33,243 nt of DNA. It comes from Gomphosphaeria aponina SAG 52.96 = DSM 107014 (GTDB taxonomy: Bacteria; Cyanobacteriota; Cyanobacteriia; Cyanobacteriales; Gomphosphaeriaceae). Numbering within the stretch: the stretch's first letter is position 1; each line of letters begins with the position of its first letter. Under the pieces are notes generated by a model. It did not search any database. It was not told the origin of the DNA and was given only the letters and a program-made list of their open reading frames with translations. Shown piece by piece: positions 15,702 to 24,724 of this stretch. The position numbers and the translations under genes were made by a program. The DNA is taken from the NCBI GenBank assembly GCA_016903655.1, contig JADQBC010000033.1, positions 1-33,243 on the forward strand. Direction: 5' to 3'.

Positions 15702-17177
15702 TTATGTAATAAATGATTTCTCTTCATTTTTACAACTAATAACCTGCAAAGTGTAAAGGGTTGGATCTTGACAACCTGTAATCCTACCTCCTAAAGTTAG
15801 TACTTCTTGCAAATAGTCGATCGCCTCAACTGATATTATTTCCCCTGGAAATAATACAGGGATTCCTGGGGGATAAGGACAAACAATTTCCCCACTAATA
15901 CAACCAACAGCATTTTCCCTGGGGAGGGTTTTCTTTGCCGCCAAAAATGCCTCGCGGGGAGACATACAAGGGTGAGGCAATAAATGAGCAGGTTTTGCCA
16001 TCAAAGTTGTTATTTTTACCTCACCATTCGCCCCCACACTTCCCTCCAAGCTCCTCAAAGCACTTACAAGTTTAGCTATATCTCTTTTATTATTACCGAA
16101 GGTAATAATAAAAGTTAGAGTTTTGAGCATGGGTAACTCTGCTGTCACACCCAATTGGGTGTGTAAAATTTCATCCACCGCAAAACCGCTCAACCCCCAT
16201 TGACTCACATTAACAGTTAGCCTAGTTTGATCCAACAGCATCAAATCAGGTAGTAAAACAGATAAACCAGGAATTTGACTAATGCTATTAATAGCAGAGT
16301 CAGCTAACTGCAAAGTTTGGTGCAGTAACTCTTTTCCCTGAAGTGCCATCTGTTGTCTAGCAGCATCCAGAGAAGCTAAAAGTAAATAACTGGGGCTAGT
16401 TGATTGGAGCAATTGTAAAGCTTGAGTAATTTTTTGCCGCTCAATGCGGTTTCCCTGAAGATGGAGCATAGATGCTTGTGTCATTGCCCCAAGTACTTTA
16501 TGGGTAGATTGTACAGTTAAATCAGCTCCAGCAGAAAGGGCAGAAGGGGGGAGAGCTGGATGAAATGTAAAATGAGCACCATGTGCTTCATCCACTAACA
16601 AAGGAATCTGGTATTGATGGGTTATTTGGGCGATCGCCTTTACATCTCCACAAACTCCTTGATAGGTAGGATAAATCATCATCACCGCTTTACTATCAGG
16701 ATGCTGTTGTAAAGCTGTTTCCACTGCTGCAGGAGTAATGCTGTAGGGAATGTCAAACTCAAAATTGTATTCTGGGTTGAGAAAAATAGGCACAGCCCCA
16801 GAGAAAATTAAACCAGCGTAAGCCGATTGATGACTATTGCGAGGTAAAATAATCTTCTCCCCAGGGCCACAAGTTGCCAAAATTGCCGCAATTATGCCAC
16901 AAGTAGAGCCATTTACCAGAAACCAAGTTTTTTCTGCCCCAAACGCTGCCGCTGCTAACTCCTGCGCCTCCAGAATCACTCCTTCTGGGGCAAACAAATT
17001 ATCTAACTCAGGTAACTCAGGCAAATCTGCAAGAAACACCGATTTACCCAGTAAATCTGCCAAAGGTGGGTAAATTCCCTGTCCCTTTTTATGTCCTGGG
17101 GCATAAAAAGCCCCATCCGTAGCTTGAGATAATGCTTTGAGGCTATCGAGGAGCGGTGTTCTAGCTTGAGAAAACAT
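15702..17177 (-). CDS. Orn/Lys/Arg decarboxylase family PLP enzyme
   Basis: A fold-type-I PLP-dependent amino-acid decarboxylase of the compact Gram-positive/cyanobacterial type (491 aa). The N-terminal APGHKKGQG is the family's opening motif. LLVDEAHGAHF (193-203) holds the cofactor Asp and His, and QSTHKVLGAMTQASMLH contains the Schiff-base lysine K227. The C-terminal domain has CPYPPGIPVLFPGE (substrate pocket) and the closing beta domain. The substrate could be arginine, lysine or ornithine; motifs do not decide. It converges with trmL; the 91 bp between them hold no clear terminator. Confidence 0.88.
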   Translation of the reverse strand: MFSQARTPLLDSLKALSQATDGAFYAPGHKKGQGIYPPLADLLGKSVFLADLPELPELDNLFAPEGVILEAQELAAAAFGAEKTWFLVNGSTCGIIAAILATCGPGEKIILPRNSHQSAYAGLIFSGAVPIFLNPEYNFEFDIPYSITPAAVETALQQHPDSKAVMMIYPTYQGVCGDVKAIAQITHQYQIPLLVDEAHGAHFTFHPALPPSALSAGADLTVQSTHKVLGAMTQASMLHLQGNRIERQKITQALQLLQSTSPSYLLLASLDAARQQMALQGKELLHQTLQLADSAINSISQIPGLSVLLPDLMLLDQTRLTVNVSQWGLSGFAVDEILHTQLGVTAELPMLKTLTFIITFGNNKRDIAKLVSALRSLEGSVGANGEVKITTLMAKPAHLLPHPCMSPREAFLAAKKTLPRENAVGCISGEIVCPYPPGIPVLFPGEIISVEAIDYLQEVLTLGGRITGCQDPTLYTLQVISCKNEEKSFIT

Positions 17178-17306
17178 TTGTAATATAACAGTATTTGAGT
17201 CTTCATTTATTTTAATTATTTTCTGGTCATTTAATCTGCTAATACCTAAATATACAAAAATAAATATCTTAAATAAACATAATATATTTAATTTTTCTTA
17301 CTAGAG

Positions 17307-17363
17307 CCTATCCCCCTATCCCCCTCTGCGGGCCGCCCCAAGGGAGCCTTGTGCCGCGGGTTT
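17307..17363. repeat. GC-rich block in an AT-rich intergenic region
   Basis: The gap 17178-17565 (388 bp) has no gene. Its flanks are strongly AT-rich, but 17307-17363 is C/G-rich, with tandem tatcccccta/tcccct words followed by gcgggccgccccaagggagc and gccgcggg. It looks like one of the dispersed GC-rich repeats also seen at 21121 and 25454. I see no other structure in the gap apart from the aagg RBS before 17566. Confidence 0.45.
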
Positions 17364-17565
17364 CAATCTTGATCACAGCCCAGAAAAAATGACAGCATAT
17401 TGTTAGCAAACTATTAGAAAAATTATCAATTGAATTTGTTGGAGGCATAAATAATGGCGAACAAAATATCAGTAAAATCCTTAAAGACCTGTTTCCTGTT
17501 TGCTTGAAAAGCCTAGAAAACCTTGTTATATTAGAAATAAATAACATCTCTAAGGACTTAAGGTT

Positions 17566-18903
17566 ATGTACCGTCTCAATGATCAAGCCTGGAAAATTCT
17601 GTGTGACGAGGTAGAAAGATGTACTGTTAATGATGATATATCTGGTACAGTGCTGCGAGATATGGCATTAAGAAGACTAGAAAAACTCCGATCTCAAAAA
17701 GGTTCTCCCGCTGACTATGAAGAAATAAAAACAACCTTCAGTGACATATTGCCCAACTTGAGCGAAAAAACCCTCAAAAAAGCAGTAAATGCGAATAAAT
17801 CGGGAAAGATCACTAAGTTAGTTAAGACAATGGGGATGGGGGGGGTAAGTTTAGCAGGGTTGGTAGGGTTGATTTGGGTGATAAACTTACCTTATCCTAT
17901 GATTCGTCGCCCTATTGCAGCGAAGGCCCCCATTTTATTGTTACCAAGTTATATAAATATGGATCGGAACTATCGCGAAGCGATCGCCCATGTGCAACAG
18001 GCAGATCAGTTAGTCAATCAAGCCACAAGTATGGCAGACTTTGAGTTAGGGGCCCAAAAAGTAAAATTAGCCACCAAAAACCTGGATGCTCTTCCAGTCT
18101 GGTTTTTGGGCTATGAACCAGTGACCTATTGCAATATGACAGGATGTCAGTGGAAATTTACTTTTGATGAATATCAAGCAGCTCGGGCTAGTGTAGGACG
18201 AATGGAAGCAAAAATTTTCCAAGAAAAAAACGCCATGAGCCAACTCGAAACAGCAGAAGCTACGATAGCCCAAGCAAAACAAGATTATCAACAAGCAGTT
18301 ACCACAGAAGACAAACAAAAAGCCATGACAGCATGGCAAACGGGGATGGATGGGTTAGTGGAACTGCGATCAGAAACCTTAGCAGGAAGAATGGGGCAAA
18401 CAAAACTGCAAGCTTACCAGCGAGACTGGGAACAAATATCAGGGTTAGTGACAGGGAGCGATCGCACTTTAACTCAGATTAGCGCAGCTCAGGAATTTGC
18501 CCGTGCGGCAGCCAACATAATCCAAAATCCACCTAATACAGTTGCTCGCTGGGAAGAGGCAAAAAATTTATTACAAAAAGCAATTCAGCGCTTAGAAACC
18601 ATTTCAGTAGATAATCCAGGTTATGGAGAAGCTCAGAAATTACTCGCTCAGTACGAAACAAGTTTATCAGAAATTAATATTAGTTTACAAACAGAAGCAG
18701 AATCTGTCAGAGCATACGAAAATGGACAAGCAGCAACAGAAAACTTGTTAGCCGATCTTCCCGAAGACACCAATCAAGTGATGAGTAAGTTACAGGGAAT
18801 AATGAATGAACTAGAGAAAGTGAAACCAGGAACAACAGTGTCAGAACCTGCCCAGGAATTATGGAAAAATGCCCAAAACAAACTTAGCCAGTTAGAAAAA
18901 TAA
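17566..18903 (+). CDS. Cyanobacterial single-TM protein with long helical domain
   Basis: 445 aa, family not recognised. Residues 1-80 are a charged, soluble, helical cytoplasmic segment. Residues about 88-108 (GMGGVSLAGLVGLIWVINLP) form one transmembrane helix. The rest is mostly long amphipathic helices with heptad-like Q/A/E spacing (for example AEATIAQAKQDYQQAVTT), suggesting coiled coils in the periplasm. A short PVWFLGYEPVTYCN...CQWKF segment (about 167-195) contains the only paired cysteines. Tryptophan and cysteine are otherwise rare. It is followed 110 bp later by the DICT histidine kinase on the same strand, so a link to envelope sensing is possible but unsupported. Confidence 0.78.
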   Translation: MYRLNDQAWKILCDEVERCTVNDDISGTVLRDMALRRLEKLRSQKGSPADYEEIKTTFSDILPNLSEKTLKKAVNANKSGKITKLVKTMGMGGVSLAGLVGLIWVINLPYPMIRRPIAAKAPILLLPSYINMDRNYREAIAHVQQADQLVNQATSMADFELGAQKVKLATKNLDALPVWFLGYEPVTYCNMTGCQWKFTFDEYQAARASVGRMEAKIFQEKNAMSQLETAEATIAQAKQDYQQAVTTEDKQKAMTAWQTGMDGLVELRSETLAGRMGQTKLQAYQRDWEQISGLVTGSDRTLTQISAAQEFARAAANIIQNPPNTVARWEEAKNLLQKAIQRLETISVDNPGYGEAQKLLAQYETSLSEINISLQTEAESVRAYENGQAATENLLADLPEDTNQVMSKLQGIMNELEKVKPGTTVSEPAQELWKNAQNKLSQLEK

Positions 18904-19013
18904 CAAATAAAAGTTGGGAAGTTCAGGTTTTTTGTACGATGTTCATAGGGAACTAAAAAACCCCAGGAGGTCATAAGCTTACTGCTCCAGGAAAAAAGCC
19001 AAGAAGAAGATCG

Positions 19014-21062
19014 ATGAGCAACCCAAATTCTGTTTTAACAGAGCTAATGAAAGCTATCCCGAATAGGCAATTAGGCGCGGCCTACGAGCCTAGCAAAAAA
19101 CAAATGTATTTTAAGTCTTCCCTCACTGCTCTTTCCCACGCAATGGAAGATCAGATTTTGGCAGGAAAGGAACAACCTCTAGTAATTGCCAGCTTCCAAA
19201 GAGAGCGCTTTTATCGACAGGAAGCTCATCGATACCGACGCATTGCTAATCTAAGTAAACAGGTTTATGTTCTTGCTGCCCCAGAAACAGACTTTAAACA
19301 CAATTCTGATATATACGAAACGATCGCCTTTGAGCCGACAGATGGTTTAGCCCAAGAATGGCATTTAGTAGTAATTAGCAAAAGCTACGCAAACTGTTTA
19401 ATTTGTCGGGAAAGAACAGTGTCAGTGGGGGACAATGCAGGTTTAGCAATGGACAATAGTCGCCGCTTTGAGGGAATTTGGACATTTGACCCTACCACAA
19501 GCAAAAAAGCAGCAGCGATCTTACTCAAGCGCATTTTAGCCTACCGACCAGAACTAGCAGCAAAAATTCGCCAGGCAGAAAAGCAATATTTACAAGCAGA
19601 GAGGAAGGAGCTAGAGAAAAAGGAAGAGTCGCAAAATTTCCCCATGAATAATCCCGATCCTTTTGTACAACGGCTAGTGACCTATTTACAAGCAGGCCAG
19701 TATAAACTGCTCAAAGTCAATCGCTCTTTAATGGCTAAGGAAAAAAAAGAAAGGCTAGTCAACCATGTGACAATGGCAATTAGGCGCTCCCTGGATCCAG
19801 ATGAAATTATGCAACTCGCAGTGCAAAAGTTAGGGGAAGGACTAAGAGTTTGCCGTTGTATCGTCTATCGTTGTCAGGAAAATGATGTAACAGCAACTAT
19901 CAAACATGAATTTCTCAATGAAGGTATTGATTCAATTAAAGGTAGCACCTGGCCATTGAAAAATAATCCCCTGTTTCAAAAAGTAGTAGAATTAAGAGAA
20001 GCTCTCAGCATTGACAATGCTCTCAAAGATCCTCGCATTCAAGACAAAGAAATGCAAAAACAGGTTCAGAGTTGTGCAATTGTATCCTGGTTGCTAGTAC
20101 CAGTACTGTATCAAGGGAAACTGCTAGGGATGGTAGAATTGCATCACTGTGACATGGCACCCACCACCTGGAAAACAGAAGATATTGCTTTAGTAGATGC
20201 GATCGCCACTCAAGTGGGAGTTGCTCTGATCCAAGCTGAAGCTTATGCCAACCTCCAAGACCTCAATGAACAACTAGAAGCCCTTGATCGCACCCGTTCC
20301 AACCTTGTAGCCATCACAGGCCATGAACTGCGTACCCCCCTCTCCACCATTCAAGTTTGTTTAGAAAGTCTCGCTAGCGAACCAGATATGTCTCTAGAAT
20401 TGCGACAGGTGATGCTCAATACGGCTCTTACCGATGCAGAAAGAATGCGCAAACTGGTTCAAGACTTTCTCACCCTTTCTCAATTGGAAAGTGGTCGCAT
20501 TGAATGGAACATGGAACCTATCTCCCTTTCCGAATGTATTGAGTTAGCCCTGAGTCATGTCCGCTCCCGTACTTTAGATCAAACTCTACCCCAGATTACT
20601 AATCAAATTCCTCCAGACCTGCCTTTAGTACAAGCTGATGGGGAGTGGCTGGTGGAAGTGTTGACTAAACTACTAGATAATGCTTGTAAATTTACAGACA
20701 AACAGGCAAGTATTACTATAGAAGTAAAAAGTGCTGGGGGGAAGACTTTAGAAGTTACTATTGCAGATACTGGTCGTGGTATTGAACCAAACCGTCTTGA
20801 AAAAGTGTTTGACCGTTTTTACCAAGAAGAAGGAGCTTTACGACGCTCCACAGGAGGCACAGGTTTAGGTTTAGCAATTTGTCGCCAGATTGTCAATGGC
20901 TGGGGTGGAGCAATTTGGGCAGAGTCGGCAGGAAAAAATCAAGGTAGTCAGTTTCACTTTACTCTCCCCATTGCCAGTGAAGTTGAACCACCTGTTCAAC
21001 TTGTACCCAAAACTCCCACTCAACCTCAAAAGTCACGCAAAACCTCTAAAAAAAAGCGCTAG
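19014..21062 (+). CDS. DICT-GAF hybrid sensor histidine kinase
   Basis: A 682-aa soluble sensor kinase. Residues about 25-180 match the DICT domain, a sensory module mostly found in cyanobacterial light- and clock-type signalling proteins. Residues about 255-410 form a GAF domain. HisKA follows, with the phospho-acceptor H437 in ITGHELRTPL. HATPase_c has the N-box LLDNACKF (N556), G1 IADTGRGI, F-box FDRFYQ and G2 GGTGLGLAI. No transmembrane helix is present. There is no GAF chromophore Cys in an obvious phytochrome-type motif, so light sensing by a bilin is not indicated. No response regulator lies next to it. The start ATG is preceded by agaagaaga. Confidence 0.9.
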   Translation: MSNPNSVLTELMKAIPNRQLGAAYEPSKKQMYFKSSLTALSHAMEDQILAGKEQPLVIASFQRERFYRQEAHRYRRIANLSKQVYVLAAPETDFKHNSDIYETIAFEPTDGLAQEWHLVVISKSYANCLICRERTVSVGDNAGLAMDNSRRFEGIWTFDPTTSKKAAAILLKRILAYRPELAAKIRQAEKQYLQAERKELEKKEESQNFPMNNPDPFVQRLVTYLQAGQYKLLKVNRSLMAKEKKERLVNHVTMAIRRSLDPDEIMQLAVQKLGEGLRVCRCIVYRCQENDVTATIKHEFLNEGIDSIKGSTWPLKNNPLFQKVVELREALSIDNALKDPRIQDKEMQKQVQSCAIVSWLLVPVLYQGKLLGMVELHHCDMAPTTWKTEDIALVDAIATQVGVALIQAEAYANLQDLNEQLEALDRTRSNLVAITGHELRTPLSTIQVCLESLASEPDMSLELRQVMLNTALTDAERMRKLVQDFLTLSQLESGRIEWNMEPISLSECIELALSHVRSRTLDQTLPQITNQIPPDLPLVQADGEWLVEVLTKLLDNACKFTDKQASITIEVKSAGGKTLEVTIADTGRGIEPNRLEKVFDRFYQEEGALRRSTGGTGLGLAICRQIVNGWGGAIWAESAGKNQGSQFHFTLPIASEVEPPVQLVPKTPTQPQKSRKTSKKKR

Positions 21063-21120
21063 TTTCCTTTTTTAATCAGAACTAAGTAGATAAGCTTGCA
21101 TTATTTACACAATTTTTGTA

Positions 21121-21217
21121 GGTGCGGGTTCACCGAAGAGCTTGGCCATGGCCGCAGGCCTGGCCCCTTGGGCCATCGCAATTGAGCAAAAAATCCAAAG
21201 GCGCCCGAACCTGCGGT
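21121..21217. repeat. GC-rich dispersed hairpin element
   Basis: Outer arms GGTGCGGGTTC (21121-21131) and GAACCTGCGGT (21207-21217) are imperfect inverted repeats. Inside lie GGCCATGGCC (21144-21153) and further GGCC words. The composition differs sharply from the AT-rich surroundings. It fills the distal part of the 320-bp gap between the histidine kinase and psaD. It is most likely a mobile or dispersed repeat rather than a gene. Confidence 0.5.
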
Positions 21218-21294
21218 AATTAATGAAAGTGCGACCACTTATGAGCTTAGACCAATGACCATCAAGAGATGTTAATTTTTGTCAAAGAAAGACT

Positions 21295-21312
21295 GTTACA
21301 GTTTTTAACAAT
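21295..21312 (+). promoter_or_regulatory. HLR1-like (RpaB) site upstream of psaD
   Basis: GTTACAG-TTTT-TAACAAT fits the HLR1 direct repeat (G/T)TTACAA-N4-(G/T)TTACAA with about one mismatch per half. HLR1 is bound by the response regulator RpaB, which activates photosystem I genes in low light in other cyanobacteria. A -10-like TAGGAT at 21338-21343 would place the site at roughly -55 to -38 from a start near 21350. The positions are seen; the regulation is inference. Confidence 0.55.
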
Positions 21313-21382
21313 AGTCAACTCAGGTTAACCTCAGTGGTAGGATTGCCTAAAGACCTGAAAAATTTTGTAATCATATTAAATC

Positions 21383-21811
21383 ATGACAGAAGAGCTTACT
21401 GGACAAACTCCTAAATTCGGCGGCAGCACTGGTGGTTTACTAACCAAAGCTGAAATAGAAGAAAAATACGCTATCACCTGGACTAGCTCAAAAGAGCAGG
21501 TTTTTGAAATGCCTACAGGTGGTGCAGCAATAATGAACGAAGGGGAAAACCTCCTCTATTTGGCCCGCAAAGAACAATGTCTGGCCCTGGGAACTCAGTT
21601 ACGGACTAAGTTTAAACCGAAAATGGAAGACTATAAAATTTACCGCGTTTATCCTAGCGGTGAAATTCAGTATCTCCATCCAGCTGATGGTGTCTTTCCC
21701 GAAAAAGTTAACGAAGGTCGTCCTTTCGTTGGTAAGATTGACAGAAACATCGGCAAAAACCCTGAACCTGCAACTCTGAAGTTCTCTGGTAAAACTCCTT
21801 ACGAAGTATAA
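21383..21811 (+). CDS. psaD: Photosystem I reaction centre subunit II PsaD
   Basis: The 142-aa stromal/cytoplasmic-side subunit that forms the ferredoxin docking site of photosystem I and stabilises PsaC. The sequence is diagnostic over its full length: [16 protein letters not shown], the conserved core [50 protein letters not shown] and RNIGKNPEP. Length and start are standard. An HLR1-like site lies upstream, and a hairpin separates the gene from trpE. Confidence 0.98.
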   Translation: MTEELTGQTPKFGGSTGGLLTKAEIEEKYAITWTSSKEQVFEMPTGGAAIMNEGENLLYLARKEQCLALGTQLRTKFKPKMEDYKIYRVYPSGEIQYLHPADGVFPEKVNEGRPFVGKIDRNIGKNPEPATLKFSGKTPYEV

Positions 21812-21826
21812 TCGTTATTGAGTTAA

Positions 21827-21876
21827 TTGGTAGTGGGTAGATGTGTTGGCTAAAACTTTCTACCCATTGCCACTAC
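21827..21876 (+). terminator. Hairpin between psaD and trpE
   Basis: The left arm GGTAGTGGGTAGA (21829-21841) pairs with TCTACCC...CCACTAC (21859-21875), with a short bulge in the right arm. No U-tract follows, so it may trim or stabilise psaD mRNA, or partially terminate, letting some transcripts reach trpE 90 bp downstream of the psaD stop. The in-frame ATG at 21841 lies in this hairpin. Confidence 0.55.
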
Positions 21877-21900
21877 AAGCAACCCCAAACCGAATTTAAA

Positions 21901-23424
21901 ATGATTTTTCCAGATTTTACTCAGTTCTTAGCCCTCGCCCAACAGGGCAACTTTATCCCCGTGTATCAGGAATGGATCGCTGATTTGGAAACTCCAGTGT
22001 CTGCTTGGTACAAAATCTGTGGGGGTCAACCCTATAGTTTTTTATTAGAATCTGTGGAAGGTGGAGAAACTATCGGTAGGTACAGTTTGTTGGGCTGTGA
22101 TCCAGTTTGGGTCTTAGCAGCAAAAGATAATAAAACTACTCAAATAGCTCGCTCTGGTAGTGTAAAGGAATTTGAGGGCAATCCTTGGGAAATTTTGACT
22201 TTATGCCTCCAATCAATAAATCCAGTAAAATTACCAGAATTACCTCCTGCTATTGGGGGTTTATTCGGCTTTTGGGGATATGAGTTAATTCGCTGGATTG
22301 AACCACAGGTGCCAGTATTCCGAGCAACGCCTGAAGATTTGCCAGATGGGGTCTGGATGCAGGTGGATAATCTTATTGTATTTGACCAGGTGAAGAGGAA
22401 AATCTGGGCGATCGCTTTTGCGGATCTGCGGGATGAGAATGTCAAGTTACAGGAAGCCTACGAGCAAGCCTGCGCGCGGGTGAGTAAGTTGGTACTGAAG
22501 CTGCAATTACCTCTACCTGTGGAAGGGAAACCTCTGGAATGGCTCTCTTCAGAAAGAATGGGTGAAGGATTGCTATATGAAAGCAATACAACGAAAGAAC
22601 GTTATGAAGAAAATGTGCGGCAAGCTCAAGATTATATCCGTGCAGGGGATATTTTTCAGGTGGTGCTTTCCCAGCGTTTAACGACTAAATATCAGGGAGA
22701 TCCTTTTGCGCTGTACCGTTCTCTGCGTTTAATTAATCCTTCTCCTTATATGGCCTATTATAATTTTGGCGATTGGCAAATTATCGGCTCATCCCCAGAA
22801 GTGATGGTGAAAGCAGAACGCACAGAAACTGGGATGAAAGCAATTTTGCGACCGATTGCAGGGACGAGAAGAAGAGGGAAAACTACAGCAGAAGATGATG
22901 CTTTGGCCATTGAATTGTTGGAAGACCCCAAGGAAATAGCGGAACACGTAATGTTAGTGGATTTGGGCCGTAATGATTTGGGGCGTGTCTGTGTTCAAGG
23001 CACAGTGCTGGTTAATGAATTAATGGTGATTGAGCGTTATTCTCATGTGATGCACATTGTGAGTAATGTGGTGGGAGATTTAGCAGCAGATAAAACAGCC
23101 TGGGATTTGCTGAAAGCTTGTTTTCCTGCGGGTACAGTCAGTGGCGCTCCTAAAATTAGGGCAATGGAAATTATCCATGAATTAGAGCCAGAAAGACGTG
23201 GGCCCTATTCTGGAGTTTATGGTTATTATGATTTTGAGGGCCAGTTAAACACGGCGATCGCTATTCGCACCATGATTTGTCGTCCCCAACCTGGTAATCA
23301 AAATCATCTAGTTTCTGTGCAAGCAGGAGCAGGTTTGGTAGCTGACTCGGACCCAGCCAAGGAATATGAAGAAACCTTAAATAAAGCTAAAGGTTTACTC
23401 GAAGCTATTGGCTGTTTGAGTTAG
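21901..23424 (+). CDS. trpE: Anthranilate synthase component I TrpE
   Basis: Chorismate-binding large subunit of anthranilate synthase, first step of tryptophan synthesis. Seen: the regulatory tryptophan-site motif LLESVEGGETIGRYSLLG, DIFQVVLSQRL, SPYMAYYNFGDWQIIGSSPE, RPIAGTRRRG, ELLEDPKEIAEHVMLVDLGR, CFPAGTVSGAPKIRAMEII, and the C-terminal AGAGLVADSDPAKEYEET. Starting at 21901 (MIFPDFTQFLALAQQGNFIP) gives 507 aa, usual for the family. The upstream in-frame ATG at 21841 adds a Cys/His-rich 20-residue tail encoded by hairpin sequence and is unlikely. The gene lacks a fused TrpG domain. Confidence 0.94.
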   Translation: MIFPDFTQFLALAQQGNFIPVYQEWIADLETPVSAWYKICGGQPYSFLLESVEGGETIGRYSLLGCDPVWVLAAKDNKTTQIARSGSVKEFEGNPWEILTLCLQSINPVKLPELPPAIGGLFGFWGYELIRWIEPQVPVFRATPEDLPDGVWMQVDNLIVFDQVKRKIWAIAFADLRDENVKLQEAYEQACARVSKLVLKLQLPLPVEGKPLEWLSSERMGEGLLYESNTTKERYEENVRQAQDYIRAGDIFQVVLSQRLTTKYQGDPFALYRSLRLINPSPYMAYYNFGDWQIIGSSPEVMVKAERTETGMKAILRPIAGTRRRGKTTAEDDALAIELLEDPKEIAEHVMLVDLGRNDLGRVCVQGTVLVNELMVIERYSHVMHIVSNVVGDLAADKTAWDLLKACFPAGTVSGAPKIRAMEIIHELEPERRGPYSGVYGYYDFEGQLNTAIAIRTMICRPQPGNQNHLVSVQAGAGLVADSDPAKEYEETLNKAKGLLEAIGCLS

Positions 23425-23429
23425 TTGTT

Positions 23430-23486
23430 GGGGCACTTAACAGCATAACCTATTACTCAAAACAAGAATCTTGATAGGTCATTCCT
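23430..23486 (+). repeat. Dispersed repeat, copy 2
   Basis: This is the counterpart of 7361-7413: GGGGCAC, then CATAAC, TTACTCAAAAC and AGAATCTT in the same order. It follows the trpE stop by 6 bp and lies in the 144-bp convergent gap with the FAD oxidoreductase gene. No clear intrinsic terminator is visible in that gap. Confidence 0.6.
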
Positions 23487-23568
23487 TATATATATTTATG
23501 AAGTATTTGCTGATGATAATAATCTACCATAAGGGTATATAATTTGTCAAGTATTTAGTCAAAAAAAA

Positions 23569-24717
23569 TTAAGCTGTTAACTGACTCATAACCTCATCTT
23601 CTCCTTGGGCGGCACTGTGAGCAAAATGTCGGGCCAAAGGGGGAGCAAATACCAAAGTACTGGTAAAACCATTAAACAGATAAATCCCTTCACCCACAGC
23701 ACCCACAAGGGGAAGGGAGTTGTGAGCAAAGGTCACTAAACAAGTATGGCAATTTCCTGGTAAAGTAGCTAAAGCTGGCAGGATCTTACCCACCCCAGTC
23801 CTTATTTCCGCCTCACTTGCTGCTAGGTTAATTTCTGCTTCAGGAGCAGTAATAATTTGACTACTTTGACCGAGACACAAACTCCCATCTTTAAATTGAA
23901 CTGCCCCAGCTTCCATTACCCGAGCGACTAACTCTTGACTCGGTTGCTCCCATAACTGCTCCATTTGCGTCGCTGCTGCTTCTAGACTCAAGCGTTGGAG
24001 TTGGGCAGGCATAACTATAGCTTTCAGCTTAACTTCAGTGGGGGGAATTTTAATTAATTGTGCATGAGTAAAATAGATTTTTACTGTAATTCCAGCTTTT
24101 TGGAGGAGAGAACGGCTTAAACCTCCTGCACAACAAACAGTGTTATCTGCATAATAACTATGATGAGGAGTTTTCACCCCCACAAATTTTTCTCCTTCCT
24201 GAAGCAGTTGCACCACTGACTCAATTTTCATTTCTCCCCCAAGACGTTGGTAAGCTTGCCCGTAAGCTTGGTTAGTCTTGTCTGGGTGAATGTGACCATG
24301 AGGCAGTTGGAGGACAGCGGCGATCGCTTTTGGGTTAAGTAATGGTTCTAACTCACAAGCTGCCTTTAGATCGAGCAGACGCGGAGCAATAGCAAACTGC
24401 TCATACCCAGCGGCAACTTCTTGAGGGTCATCTTCTGGATTAATTGTTAATATAAGGTCTAATTCCCGAAACTCCGTATCCCCATCCAACTCCTCTGATA
24501 AATGGCGATGAATATCTATTCCCTCTTGACACAGTTGGCGAGTTAACTTGGTAGTTCCCGACCAATAAGCTAACCCACCATAACTATAAAGTGTGGCATT
24601 TTTCGGGCTGAGATCTTTTTCCAATAACAAAACACTAAAGCCCTTTTTTTGGAGTTCGTAGGCCAATGCACTGCCAGTTATGCCACCACCAATTACAATC
24701 CAGTTATATTGCTTCAT
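23569..24717 (-). CDS. FAD-dependent oxidoreductase of the D-amino-acid/glycine oxidase (DAO) family
   Basis: 382 aa. The N-terminal Rossmann dinucleotide motif is WIVIGGGITGSALAYEL, followed by an acidic LLLEKD. A second FAD contact VCCAGGLSRSLL lies near residue 195, and a C-terminal FNGFTSTLVFAPPLARHFA near 355 is typical of the DAO fold. ThiO/glycine oxidase, sarcosine-oxidase-like and uncharacterised cyanobacterial branches share these features, so the substrate is not assigned. It begins 7 bp after the smpB stop and is probably co-transcribed with it, although no functional link is obvious. Confidence 0.85.
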   Translation of the reverse strand: MKQYNWIVIGGGITGSALAYELQKKGFSVLLLEKDLSPKNATLYSYGGLAYWSGTTKLTRQLCQEGIDIHRHLSEELDGDTEFRELDLILTINPEDDPQEVAAGYEQFAIAPRLLDLKAACELEPLLNPKAIAAVLQLPHGHIHPDKTNQAYGQAYQRLGGEMKIESVVQLLQEGEKFVGVKTPHHSYYADNTVCCAGGLSRSLLQKAGITVKIYFTHAQLIKIPPTEVKLKAIVMPAQLQRLSLEAAATQMEQLWEQPSQELVARVMEAGAVQFKDGSLCLGQSSQIITAPEAEINLAASEAEIRTGVGKILPALATLPGNCHTCLVTFAHNSLPLVGAVGEGIYLFNGFTSTLVFAPPLARHFAHSAAQGEDEVMSQLTA

Positions 24718-24724
24718 TTTTACA

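Noticed and set aside
21121-21217. GC-rich structured block as a non-coding RNA gene
   Set aside because: Similar GC-rich inverted elements occur elsewhere in the window and no promoter or terminator frames it; a dispersed repeat is simpler.
21841-21900. Possible trp leader peptide or N-terminal extension (MCWLKL...) before trpE
   Set aside because: Only one Trp codon, no attenuator-like alternative pairing, and it overlaps the psaD 3' hairpin; TrpE homology starts at 21901.
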